Positions 33,794 to 42,026 of a stretch of DNA of 64,000 bases are shown here, piece by piece. Made by a program: the position numbers and the translations under genes. Source of the DNA: Streptomyces koelreuteriae. Its GTDB lineage: Bacteria; Actinomycetota; Actinomycetes; Streptomycetales; Streptomycetaceae. The stretch's first letter is position 1. The number at the start of each line of letters is the position of its first letter. Location of the stretch: contig NZ_CP075896.1 in NCBI RefSeq assembly GCF_018604545.1, forward strand, positions 6,572,001 through 6,636,000, written 5' to 3'. The notes beneath the pieces are model-generated. The model searched no databases, had not been told where the DNA came from, and worked only from the letters and a program-made list of their open reading frames with translations.

Positions 33794-35785
33794 ATGACGC
33801 ACTTCCGTAGCAAGCGCTTGTCGAGACCGGGGCACGGCAAGGTCGTGGCCGCCGTCCTCGGCCTCGTCGCCGCGCTGAGCCTCGGCGCGATGGGGGACGC
33901 CCATGCGGCCCCGCCGTCGCAGACCGGGCCCGCCGCGGACCGCTGGTCCGACCGCCCGCACGGCTTCGCCTCCCTCGCCGGCGGCACCAGCGGCGGCGCG
34001 GGCGGCAAGGTCGTCACCGTCACCGACCAGGCCGCGCTGGCCAAGTACGCGGCGGCCGAGGAGCCCTACGTCATCCGCGTCAAGGGCGCCTTGGAGATGG
34101 ACCCGTTCGGCACGGAGATACCCGTCGCCTCCGACAAGACCATCATCGGCGTCAGCGACACCGCCGAGATCGTGCACGGCGGCTTCACCCTCGACCCCGG
34201 CACGCACAACGTCATCATCCGCAACCTCACCATCCGCGACACGGCCATCGAGGGCAACTGGGACTGCAAGGACACCGACTACGACGGCATCCGCCTCGAC
34301 ACCGCCCACCATGTGTGGATCGACCACATACGGTTCTCGCGGATCTGCGACGGCCAGCTCGACATCCGCAAGGACAGCGAGTACGTCACCGTCTCCTACA
34401 ACCGGTTCACCGACAACAACAAGACCTTCGGCATCGGCTGGACCTCGAACGTCAAGACGCAGATCACCGTCGACCACAACTGGTTCAGGGGCACCAAGCA
34501 GCGCAACCCGTCCGCCGACAACTGCGCCTACGCACACCTCTACAACAACTACCTCTCCTCGCAGCTCTCCGACGGCGACCCCGTGTGGACATACGGGAAC
34601 TGGTCGCGCGGCCGGACGAAGATGGTCATCGAGAACAGCTTCTACGACGGTGTCCAGCACCCCTACCAGGCCGACGCCACCGCCGAGCTGGTGCAGCGCG
34701 GCTCGATCCTGCGGAACACGACGGGCCGCCACGATGCCTGGGGCACGGCCTTCGACCCCCGCGAGTTCTACGCCTACCGCCTCGACCCGGCCGCCGCCGT
34801 GCCCGCGCTGGTGAAGCGGTTCTCGGGTCCGCAGCAGCGGATCGGCGGCCCGGTCGTGCTGAACGTCCCGGCCGACCATCCGACCGTGCAGTCCGCCGTG
34901 GACGCGGTGCCCGAAGGCAACGACACCCCGGTCACGATCGCCGTCGCACCCGGCACCTACCGCGAGAAGGTGTTCATCCCCGCGAGCAAGCCGCACCTCG
35001 TACTGCGCGGGACCGGGCGCGACCGCTCCGACACCGTCATCGTCTTCGACACGCCCGCCGCGCAAGGGGGTTCGACGGGGAGCGCCACGGTCCGGATCGC
35101 CGCGAACGACGTCACCGCGCGCAACCTCACCTTCAGCAACGACTTCGACGAGGCCGCGCACGAGCTGGGCGGCGAGCAGGCGCTGGCGATGAAGACGACG
35201 GGCGACCGGATCGTCTTCGAGGACACCGCGTTCCTCGGCAACCAGGACACGCTGATGACGGACAGCCCCAAGCTGACCACCGTCAGCCGGGTCTACATCC
35301 GGGACTCCTACATCGAGGGCGATGTCGACTTCGTCTACGGCCGGGCCACGACCGTGATCGAACGGTCGGTGATCCGGGCGCTGAGCCGCGGCTCGGCCAC
35401 GAACAACGGCTACATCACCGCCGCCTCGACCTGGACGGGAAACCCGTACGGCTTCCTGATCACCCGGTCGAAGATCGTGAGTGACGCGCCGGACGGGACC
35501 TTCCACCTCGGCCGGCCCTGGCACCCGGGCGGTGAGCCGGAGGCGGTCGCCCAGGTGCTGATCCGGGACACCGAGCTGCCCGCCGCGGTCAAGTCCTCGC
35601 CGTGGACCGACATGAGCGGGTTCTCGTGGAAGGACGCGCGGTTCACCGAGTACCGGAACTTCGGGCCCGGGGCCGGGGTGACCGCGGACCGGCCGCAGAT
35701 GAGCGACGCCGCCGCGCGGACCCACACCGTCGCGCACTACCTCAAGGGCACGGACGACTGGGCTCCGTACGCCCGCCACCACTGA
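33794..35785 (+). CDS. Bifunctional secreted pectate lyase (PL1) - pectin methylesterase (CE8) fusion
   Basis: 663 residues with a Sec signal peptide (hydrophobic 17-36, cleavage near AHA). Residues about 45-355 are a PL1 beta-helix with TIIGVSDTAEI, NVIIRNLTIRD, HHVWIDHIRFSR and TKQRNPS. About 365-660 are CE8: GTYREKVF, EQALAMKTTGDR, FLGNQDTL with a catalytic Asp, GDVDFVYG with the second Asp, and HLGRPWHPGG with the catalytic Arg. One chain can remove methyl esters and cut the exposed backbone. ATG 33794 is preferred over the codon at 33782 because GGGAG precedes it. Follows GH43 by 34 bp. Confidence 0.92.
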   Translation: MTHFRSKRLSRPGHGKVVAAVLGLVAALSLGAMGDAHAAPPSQTGPAADRWSDRPHGFASLAGGTSGGAGGKVVTVTDQAALAKYAAAEEPYVIRVKGALEMDPFGTEIPVASDKTIIGVSDTAEIVHGGFTLDPGTHNVIIRNLTIRDTAIEGNWDCKDTDYDGIRLDTAHHVWIDHIRFSRICDGQLDIRKDSEYVTVSYNRFTDNNKTFGIGWTSNVKTQITVDHNWFRGTKQRNPSADNCAYAHLYNNYLSSQLSDGDPVWTYGNWSRGRTKMVIENSFYDGVQHPYQADATAELVQRGSILRNTTGRHDAWGTAFDPREFYAYRLDPAAAVPALVKRFSGPQQRIGGPVVLNVPADHPTVQSAVDAVPEGNDTPVTIAVAPGTYREKVFIPASKPHLVLRGTGRDRSDTVIVFDTPAAQGGSTGSATVRIAANDVTARNLTFSNDFDEAAHELGGEQALAMKTTGDRIVFEDTAFLGNQDTLMTDSPKLTTVSRVYIRDSYIEGDVDFVYGRATTVIERSVIRALSRGSATNNGYITAASTWTGNPYGFLITRSKIVSDAPDGTFHLGRPWHPGGEPEAVAQVLIRDTELPAAVKSSPWTDMSGFSWKDARFTEYRNFGPGAGVTADRPQMSDAAARTHTVAHYLKGTDDWAPYARHH

Positions 35786-35847
35786 CCCCCCGCACCTTCG
35801 CAGCACGTATCCACAGCCAGTTGGATCCAGAAGAAGAGAGCCGACCA

Positions 35848-37197
35848 ATGAAGATCAGCATTCGCAGAAGCAGGCGCGCCGCCACGGCCGTCGCACTCGG
35901 CGCCGCGCTCGCCCTGACCGTCACCGCCTGCGGCGACGACGGCAGCGGGGCGAGCGGTGACAAGGGCGCCGAGGGCAGCGGCAAGGGCGAGATCGTCTTC
36001 TGGGACAACAACGGCGGTGTCCGCACCGAGATCTGGAAGAAGATCATCGCCGACTTCGAGAAGGCCAACCCGGACATCAAGGTCGAGTACGTCGGGATCG
36101 CCGCCACCGAGTACCAGTCCAAGGTCGACACCGCCATCCAGGGCGGCGGTCTGCCGGACGTCGGCGGTGTGGGCGCGGCGATGCTCGCCGGGTTCGCCGC
36201 GCAGGGCGCGCTGGAGCCGCTGGACGAGCGGCTCGGCGAGTCCTCGCTGAACGGCAAGCTCAACAAGGACATGGTCGAGTCGCTGAAGGCGGCCGGCGGT
36301 GGCGACGACAAGCTGTACTCGATCCCGACCTCCGCGAACAACGGTGTGCTGTACTACCGCACCGACCTGTTCGAGAAGGCGGGCCTGGAGGAGCCCACGA
36401 CGTGGGAGCGGTTCTACGAGGCCGCGGACAAGCTCACGAACGCGGGCAAGAACGAGTTCGGCTACACCATTCGCGGTGGCTCCGGGTCCATCGCCCAGGC
36501 GCTGGACGCGATGTACGGGCAGTCCGGGATCTCGTCGTTCTGGGACTCCAGTGGTGACAAGACCACGGTCAACGACCCGAAGAACGTGGCGGCGCTGGAG
36601 AAGTACGCGGCGCTGTACAAGAAGGTCACCCCGGCGGCCGACCTCAACAACGACTTCACGAAGATGGTCGCGCAGTGGGACTCCGGCACGATCGGGATGC
36701 TGAACCACAACCTCGGGTCGTACCAGGACCATGTGAAGGCGCTGGGGGGCGAGAAGTTCCGGGGAATTCCGCAGCCGGTGGGGGCCGGGGGCAAGCGGGT
36801 GCAGGTGTCCAACCCGGTGGACGGGCTGGGGCTGTTCAAGAGCGGCAAGAACAAGGAAGCGGCCTGGAAGTTCATCGAGTTCGCCACGTCCAAGGCGGAG
36901 AACTCGCGGTTCAACGAGGCGGCGGGGCAGGTGCCGTCGAATACGGACGCGGCGTCGGATGCGTGGATTTCTAAGGCGGAGCCTACGAAGCTGGCTGCCG
37001 GGGCGCTGTCGGACGGGTCTACGACGATTGTGCAGCTGCCGTACTACCTGCCTGACTGGAACACGATTTCCAAGGCTGACAATGAGCCGAACTTCCAGAA
37101 GGTGCTGCTGGGGAAGATGAGTGCGAAGGAATTTCTGGACACGATGGCTGAGCAGTTGAATGCTGCTCAGGAGGAGTGGGATCAGCAGAACGGTTGA
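35848..37197 (+). CDS. Sugar-binding lipoprotein, probable partner of the pectin-oligosaccharide permeases
   Basis: 449 residues. The N-terminus MKISIRRSRRAATAV and the lipobox LTVTAC (Cys at about 30) mark an exported lipoprotein, with a Gly/Ser/Asp-rich linker after the Cys. The mature part is a CUT1 family 1 binding protein (EIVFWDNNGGVRTEIWKKI, SIPTSANNGVLYYRTDLFEKAG, FIEFATSKAENSRF). It stands in the pectin locus without its own permeases; the nearest orphan permease pair starts at 27117. The third-position GC falls in the last third compared with neighbours. A terminator hairpin follows. Confidence 0.88.
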   Translation: MKISIRRSRRAATAVALGAALALTVTACGDDGSGASGDKGAEGSGKGEIVFWDNNGGVRTEIWKKIIADFEKANPDIKVEYVGIAATEYQSKVDTAIQGGGLPDVGGVGAAMLAGFAAQGALEPLDERLGESSLNGKLNKDMVESLKAAGGGDDKLYSIPTSANNGVLYYRTDLFEKAGLEEPTTWERFYEAADKLTNAGKNEFGYTIRGGSGSIAQALDAMYGQSGISSFWDSSGDKTTVNDPKNVAALEKYAALYKKVTPAADLNNDFTKMVAQWDSGTIGMLNHNLGSYQDHVKALGGEKFRGIPQPVGAGGKRVQVSNPVDGLGLFKSGKNKEAAWKFIEFATSKAENSRFNEAAGQVPSNTDAASDAWISKAEPTKLAAGALSDGSTTIVQLPYYLPDWNTISKADNEPNFQKVLLGKMSAKEFLDTMAEQLNAAQEEWDQQNG

Positions 37198-37216
37198 TTT
37201 TGCTGGGTTTCGCCGT

Positions 37217-37252
37217 GGGACGGCCTGTTGTTGGCAGAGTGCGGGCCGTCCC
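37217..37252 (+). terminator. Hairpin after the sugar-binding protein gene
   Basis: GGGACGGCC (37217-37225) and its perfect complement GGCCGTCCC (37244-37252), with an 18-nt loop, 19 nt after the stop codon. The dispersed repeat follows at 37259. Confidence 0.65.
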
Positions 37253-37258
37253 TGGCTT

Positions 37259-37280
37259 GTCGCGCAGTTCCCCGCGCCCC
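37259..37280 (+). repeat. Dispersed intergenic repeat, copy 3
   Basis: 22 of the 23 bases of the element at 9484 (last T replaced by C), followed by a short C and A run. It ends 25 bp before the start codon of the acetylesterase-like gene, so here it lies in a 5' leader rather than between convergent genes. Confidence 0.75.
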
Positions 37281-37305
37281 CAAAAAAGACATGGAGTTGG
37301 TTCTG

Positions 37306-38103
37306 ATGTCTCTCAGTCGAAGACAGGTTGCTGCCGCCGCTGTTGCCTCTGTGCCTCTCGCCCTTTCCGGTGCCGGATCGGCACTTGCCACCGGGCATCG
37401 CAGTCGCACCCTCTACATCGCCGGTGATTCCACCGCCGCGCAGAAATATGCTGCCGCCGCGCCCGAGACCGGGTGGGGGATGGCGTTGCCCTTCTTTCTT
37501 CATCGCTCTCGGCCCGTGGTCAATCACGCTGTGAATGGGCGGAGTTCCAAGAGCTTTGTGGATGAAGGGCGGCTCGAGGCGATTCTCGATGTGATCGAGC
37601 CGGGGGATTTTCTTCTCATTCAGTTCGCTCACAATGATGAGAAGGCGGAAGACCCCACCCGTTACACCGAGCCTTGGTCGACGTATCAGGAGTACTTGCG
37701 GATGTACGTCGACGGGGCGCGGGCGCGCGGCGCGCGGCCCGTGTTGGCCACCGCCGTCGAGCGGCGGAGGTTCGACGCGGCGGGGAAGGCCGTGCCGACG
37801 CACGGTGAGTATCCGGCGGCCATGCGGGCGCTCGCCGCCGAGGAGCGGGTGGCGCTGCTGGACATGCAGGCGTTGTCGCTCGCCCTGTGGCAGGAGCTCG
37901 GGGTCGAGGAGACGAAGAAGTACTTCAACTGGACCGCTACCGAGCAGGACAACACGCACTTCAATCCGCCGGGCGCGATCGCCGTGGCCCGGCTGGTGGC
38001 GCGGGAGTTGCTGCGGGCCCGGGTGCTCGGGCCGCGTGATGTGTGCCGGCTGGAGGCGGAGATCCCGGAGTCCTGGATCGGCTGGCCCGAGTCCGCCGCG
38101 TAA
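37306..38103 (+). CDS. Secreted SGNH esterase, rhamnogalacturonan acetylesterase-like (CE12)
   Basis: 265 residues. Tat-like signal (LSRRQVAAAAVASVPLALS, cleavage near SALA-TG). The SGNH blocks are GDST with nucleophile S42, GRSSKSF, QFAHND with the oxyanion Asn, and DNTH with catalytic D215/H218. This matches CE12 rhamnogalacturonan acetylesterases, which remove acetyl groups from the pectin backbone. ATG 37306 is chosen because GGAG is 9 nt upstream and it begins directly at the signal peptide; ATG 37291 is in frame. The third-position GC is clearly lower in the first third than in neighbours. Confidence 0.85.
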   Translation: MSLSRRQVAAAAVASVPLALSGAGSALATGHRSRTLYIAGDSTAAQKYAAAAPETGWGMALPFFLHRSRPVVNHAVNGRSSKSFVDEGRLEAILDVIEPGDFLLIQFAHNDEKAEDPTRYTEPWSTYQEYLRMYVDGARARGARPVLATAVERRRFDAAGKAVPTHGEYPAAMRALAAEERVALLDMQALSLALWQELGVEETKKYFNWTATEQDNTHFNPPGAIAVARLVARELLRARVLGPRDVCRLEAEIPESWIGWPESAA

Positions 38104-38139
38104 CACCCCTCGACACATAAGAAGGAAGAGAGCCGCACC

Positions 38140-39450
38140 GTGAAGAATCCGAAGTGTCATGATCACGTCATTGGAAGAGCCGCCCTCCTGGTCGGGTGCA
38201 CCGCGCTCGTGCTGTCCCTGAGCGGGACCGGCGCGCAGGCCCAGGCGCGGGACGTGGCGCGCCAGACCCTCGGGGCGAACGACGGATGGGGCGCCTACGG
38301 CACCGGCACCAGCGGAGGTGCCGCCGCCGATGCCGCGCACGTCTACACCGTCACCACCTGGGAGCAGTTCAAGGCCGCCCTGAAGGACGGCGGCACCGCG
38401 CCCAGGATCATCAAGGTGAAGGGCATGATCGACGCCGTTTCGCAGGGGTGCGAGGCGTTCGAGGCCGAGGGCTACGACTTCCAGCAGTACCTCGCGGACT
38501 ACGACCCCGCCGTCTGGGGGCACGACAAGCCGGTCAGCGGTGTGCAGGAGGACCTGAGGGCCGCGTCCGCCGCCCAGCAGGACAAGATCATCAAGGCGAG
38601 CGTCCCCGCCAACACCACGATCATCGGCGTGGGCAAGAACTCCGGGATCCTCGGCGGCAGCCTTCAGATCAAGGGCGTCGACAACGTCATCGTCCGCAAC
38701 CTCACCATCGAGGCCCCGGTCGACTGCTTCCCGCAGTGGGACCCGACCGACGACAACAAGACCGGCGCCTGGAACTCCGAGTACGACGGGGTCGTCGTCT
38801 ACGGCTCCACCCATGTGTGGATCGACCACAACACCCTCACCGACGGCCGCTACCCCGACAGCTCCCTGCCGTCCTACTTCGGCAAGACCTATCAGCAGCA
38901 CGACGGGCTGGCCGACGTCGTGCGCGGCTCCAACCATGTGACGGTGTCCTGGAACTCGTTCAAGGACCATGACAAGACCATGCTGATCGGCAACAGCGAC
39001 AGCGCCACGGCCGACGACACCGGCAAGCTGAAGGTCACGCTGCACCACAACCGCTTCGAGGGCATCGTCGAGCGGGCGCCGCGGGTGCGGTTCGGGCAGG
39101 TCGACTCGTACAACAACCACTTCGTGGTCACCAAGGCCCAGAAGTGGGGCTATGTCTACGGCATCGGCAAGGAGTCCCGGCTCGTCGCCGAGCACAACGC
39201 GTTCACGCTCGCGCAGGGCATCAGCACGGGGAAGATCCTCAAGAAGTGGAACGAGGCGCCGGTCACCGCCGGTTCCAACTACGTCAACGGCAAGGCCGTC
39301 GACCTGATCGCCGTGCACAACGCGGAGATCCCCGGGGAGACGCTCCAGTCGGGTGCCGGCTGGACGCCGACCCTGCGGGCCGGTGTCGACCCGGCGAAGG
39401 CGGTCCCGGGCATCGTCGACGCCGGGGCGGGCGCCGGCCGCGTGTGCTGA
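38140..39450 (+). CDS. Secreted pectate lyase, family PL1
   Basis: 436 residues from GTG 38140, with GAAGGAAGAG 10-19 nt upstream. Signal peptide to about residue 37 (AQAQA). Beta-helix with NVIVRNLTIEAPVDCFP, WIDH at 227-230 (calcium and substrate site), LHHNRFEGIVE and RAPRVRFGQ at 312-320. The sequence is close to the lyase at 28942, differing mostly in the surface loops after VWG. It degrades de-esterified homogalacturonan outside the cell. Follows the acetylesterase gene by 36 bp and is probably co-transcribed. A long inverted repeat follows. Confidence 0.9.
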   Translation: MKNPKCHDHVIGRAALLVGCTALVLSLSGTGAQAQARDVARQTLGANDGWGAYGTGTSGGAAADAAHVYTVTTWEQFKAALKDGGTAPRIIKVKGMIDAVSQGCEAFEAEGYDFQQYLADYDPAVWGHDKPVSGVQEDLRAASAAQQDKIIKASVPANTTIIGVGKNSGILGGSLQIKGVDNVIVRNLTIEAPVDCFPQWDPTDDNKTGAWNSEYDGVVVYGSTHVWIDHNTLTDGRYPDSSLPSYFGKTYQQHDGLADVVRGSNHVTVSWNSFKDHDKTMLIGNSDSATADDTGKLKVTLHHNRFEGIVERAPRVRFGQVDSYNNHFVVTKAQKWGYVYGIGKESRLVAEHNAFTLAQGISTGKILKKWNEAPVTAGSNYVNGKAVDLIAVHNAEIPGETLQSGAGWTPTLRAGVDPAKAVPGIVDAGAGAGRVC

Positions 39451-39500
39451 TCTGACCCGCTCCACATGAACGGGCCGGGGCGGCCCGCATCGCATCCCTC

Positions 39501-39577
39501 GGGGCCTCCTGGTGGAGCTCCGCAGCGTGCGTGCCGAACGCCGCTCCTTCTTCTGCGGAGCTCCACCAGAAGGCCCC
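39501..39577. terminator. 25-bp inverted repeat forming a large stem-loop
   Basis: Arms 39501-39525 (starting GGGGCCTCCTGGTGG) and 39553-39577 pair with one mismatch; the inner 17 bp are perfect. The loop is 27 nt. It lies 50 bp after the pectate lyase stop and 70 bp before the pectinesterase start. It could terminate or stabilise the upstream mRNA; the lack of a T-run and the very long arms also allow a small mobile-element remnant. Confidence 0.65.
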
Positions 39578-39646
39578 CAGCCCCGGGGTGCGCCCGCCCC
39601 GGCCCTTCCCTCTCCCGTATTCGCCGTACCGCGAAGGAGCAGCCGT

Positions 39647-40768
39647 ATGCTCTCGCAACCCCGTCCCTCCCTCTCCCGCCGGGGATTCCTCGTCGCCGGC
39701 GCCTCGGCGGGCGCCGCCCTCGGCCTCGCCTCCGGCCCCGCGCGGGCCGGGACCCGTCCGCCGCGTCCGTTCGGCCGGTACGGCTCACCGGCCGCGCGCC
39801 TCACCCCGAAGACCCTGTACGTCCATCCGGGCGGCGCCGGTGACTTCACCACCGTCCGGGACGCCGTGGCCGCCGCCAGTGGGAGCGGGTACACCCTGGT
39901 CATCGCGCCCGGCGTCTACCGGCAGACCGTCGCCGTCGACCCCGCCCGTACGGAGATGACCTGGATCGGGGCGAGCGAGGAACCCCGTGACGTCGTGCTC
40001 GTGTACGACAACGCGGCCGGGACCCCGAAGCCCGGCGGCGGCACCCACGGGACCACCGGCTCCGCCACCACCACCGTGCAGGCCGACGGCTTCACCGCCC
40101 GCTGGATCACCTTCGCCAACGACTGGCTGCGCGCCGACCACCCCGACATCACCGGCACCCAGGCCGTCGCCCTCAAGGTCCAGGGCGACCGGTCCGCCTT
40201 CCACCACTGCCGATTCCTCGGCCACCAGGACACCCTGTACGCCGACTCCATGGCGCTCGGCACCTTCGCCCGCCAGCACTTCGCCCACTGCTACGCCGAG
40301 GGCGACGTCGACTTCGTCTTCGGCAGGGCCACCGCCGTCTTCGAGCACTGCCACTTCCGGACCCTGAACCGGACCGACCTGCCCGCGGCCCCGTACGGCT
40401 TCGTCTTCGCCCCCTCGACGGCCGGCGCCAACCCCCTCGGCTATCTGGTGACCAGGAGCCGTGTCAGCAGCGAGGCCCCCGACGGCCACTTCAAGCTGGC
40501 CCGGCCCTGGGTGCCCAGCTCCGACACCACCGCCCGCCCGATGCTCACCGTCCGGGACACCCACCTCGGCCCGGGCATCGACGCGGTAGCGCCCTACACG
40601 AACATGGCGAGCGGCCATCCCTGGCAGTCGATGCGGTTCGCCGAGTACCGCAACACCGGGCCCGGTGCCGTCGTGTCCGTTCCGGAGAACCGGCCCCAGC
40701 TCACCCGGGCGCAAGCCGCCTCGCACACCAGGCAGACGTATCTCGGTGACTGGCGGCCCTGTGCGTAG
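39647..40768 (+). CDS. Secreted pectin methylesterase, family CE8
   Basis: 373 residues. Tat signal LSRRGFLVAGASAGAALGLA with cleavage near ARA. CE8 beta-helix: GVYRQTV, TQAVALKVQGDR, FLGHQDTLYADS (catalytic Asp) and EGDVDFVFGRA (second Asp). The Arg motif reads KLARPWVP instead of the usual LGRPW: the Gly is Ala but the Arg is kept, so activity is still likely. Removes methyl esters from homogalacturonan. ATG 39647 has GAAGGAG 8 nt upstream. Ends 8 nt inside the next lyase gene. Confidence 0.9.
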   Translation: MLSQPRPSLSRRGFLVAGASAGAALGLASGPARAGTRPPRPFGRYGSPAARLTPKTLYVHPGGAGDFTTVRDAVAAASGSGYTLVIAPGVYRQTVAVDPARTEMTWIGASEEPRDVVLVYDNAAGTPKPGGGTHGTTGSATTTVQADGFTARWITFANDWLRADHPDITGTQAVALKVQGDRSAFHHCRFLGHQDTLYADSMALGTFARQHFAHCYAEGDVDFVFGRATAVFEHCHFRTLNRTDLPAAPYGFVFAPSTAGANPLGYLVTRSRVSSEAPDGHFKLARPWVPSSDTTARPMLTVRDTHLGPGIDAVAPYTNMASGHPWQSMRFAEYRNTGPGAVVSVPENRPQLTRAQAASHTRQTYLGDWRPCA

Positions 40769-42026
40769 GGCCGCTGCGCTCCTGCTCGGTGTGTGCCTGC
40801 TCTGGCCGGCTCCCGGGGCCTCCGCCGCCGAACGCGGGCCCATCGGCTGGGCCTCCACCGGCACCGGAACCGACGGCGGGGCGGGCGGCCGGATCTGGAC
40901 GGTGGACACGCGGGCCGAGCTGAAGCAGGCTCTCGCGAACGACGGTGATCCCACCGCGCCCAAGGTGATCCGGGTCGTCGGCGATATCTCCGGGCACGAG
41001 GCCGACGACGGTTCCCTGCTCGGTGAGCAGGACTACGCGCCCGGCTACGACCTCGGCACGTACATGTCCTGCTTCGGCGAGGACGGCGCCGCTTGGTCCG
41101 ACACCCGCTTCGAGTACTGCAAGCAGCAGCGGCAACTGCGCCAGACCGGCTCGAACAAGGAGAAGGCGCAGATCCAGCTGACCGTGCCGGGCAACACCAC
41201 GCTGGTGGGCGTGGGGCGTGACGCCCGGCTGCTCGGGGTGTTCCTGACCGTCAACACGGGCAGCGACATCATCGTGCGCAACCTGCACTTGGAGGCGCCC
41301 GTCGACCACTTCACCAGCTGGTCACCCGACGACGGCACCCGCGGCAGCTGGAACGCCCGCTTCGACGCGCTGACCGTGATCACCGGCAAGAACATCTGGA
41401 TCGACCACTGCACCTTCACCGACGGCCGCTTCCCGGACCGCGAGGCGCCCCTCGGCTTCCACGGCGAACGCGTCCAGCGGCACGACGGGCTGCTGGACAT
41501 CGAGGACGGCTCCGACTTCGTCACCGTCTCCGACAGCCGCTTCGACGACCACGACAAAGCGCTCCTCATCGGCTCGGGCGACGGACGCGGCGACCGGGAC
41601 CGGGGGCATCTCAAGGTGACCTTCGTCCGCAACCTGTTCAGCGAGGTAGTACAGCGCGCTCCGCGCGTCCGCTTCGGGCAGGTGCACGTCGTCAACAACG
41701 TCTACCGGGGGCGGACGCCCCTCTACGCCCTGGGTGTCGGCGTGGAGTCCGCGATCTTCTCCGAGCGCAATGTCTTCCGCTATCCGGGCGCTTCACCGTC
41801 CGCCGCCGTCGCGGACTACGGCGGTGAGCGGTTCCGTGACACCGGCTCCTGGTTCAACGGCCGGCCCGCCCGGCTGAACGACGTGGCGAGCGGGCTCGGT
41901 CTCGGGAGCGAGGTCGGCTGGGACCCCGCCGATGTCTACGACTACCGCGCCCTCACCTCCCCGGCGGCGGTCGAGCGGTACGTGCTGCGGCACGCCGGAG
42001 CCGGGAGGCCGTATGGACGCCCATGA
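40761..42026 (+). CDS. Secreted pectate lyase, family PL1
   Basis: 421 residues from GTG 40761, which overlaps the pectinesterase stop by 8 nt. Signal peptide (AAALLLGVCLLW, cleavage near ASA-AE). PL1 features: IIVRNLHLEAPVDHF, IWIDHCTFTDGRFPD, VTFVRNLFSEVVQ and RAPRVRFGQVHVVNN. It has a Cys-containing loop (YMSCFGEDGAAWSDTRFEYCKQQ) not seen in the two related lyases of this locus, possibly a disulfide. Coupling with CE8 means methyl-ester removal and chain cutting are made together. Confidence 0.9.
   Translation: MRRAAALLLGVCLLWPAPGASAAERGPIGWASTGTGTDGGAGGRIWTVDTRAELKQALANDGDPTAPKVIRVVGDISGHEADDGSLLGEQDYAPGYDLGTYMSCFGEDGAAWSDTRFEYCKQQRQLRQTGSNKEKAQIQLTVPGNTTLVGVGRDARLLGVFLTVNTGSDIIVRNLHLEAPVDHFTSWSPDDGTRGSWNARFDALTVITGKNIWIDHCTFTDGRFPDREAPLGFHGERVQRHDGLLDIEDGSDFVTVSDSRFDDHDKALLIGSGDGRGDRDRGHLKVTFVRNLFSEVVQRAPRVRFGQVHVVNNVYRGRTPLYALGVGVESAIFSERNVFRYPGASPSAAVADYGGERFRDTGSWFNGRPARLNDVASGLGLGSEVGWDPADVYDYRALTSPAAVERYVLRHAGAGRPYGRP

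Noticed and set aside
35737..39903. A 1388-codon open frame on the minus strand across the pectin genes
   Set aside because: It lies opposite five clearly coding genes with recognised motifs. Long antisense frames are routine in high-GC DNA, and its translation is Arg/Gly/Val-rich with no domain.
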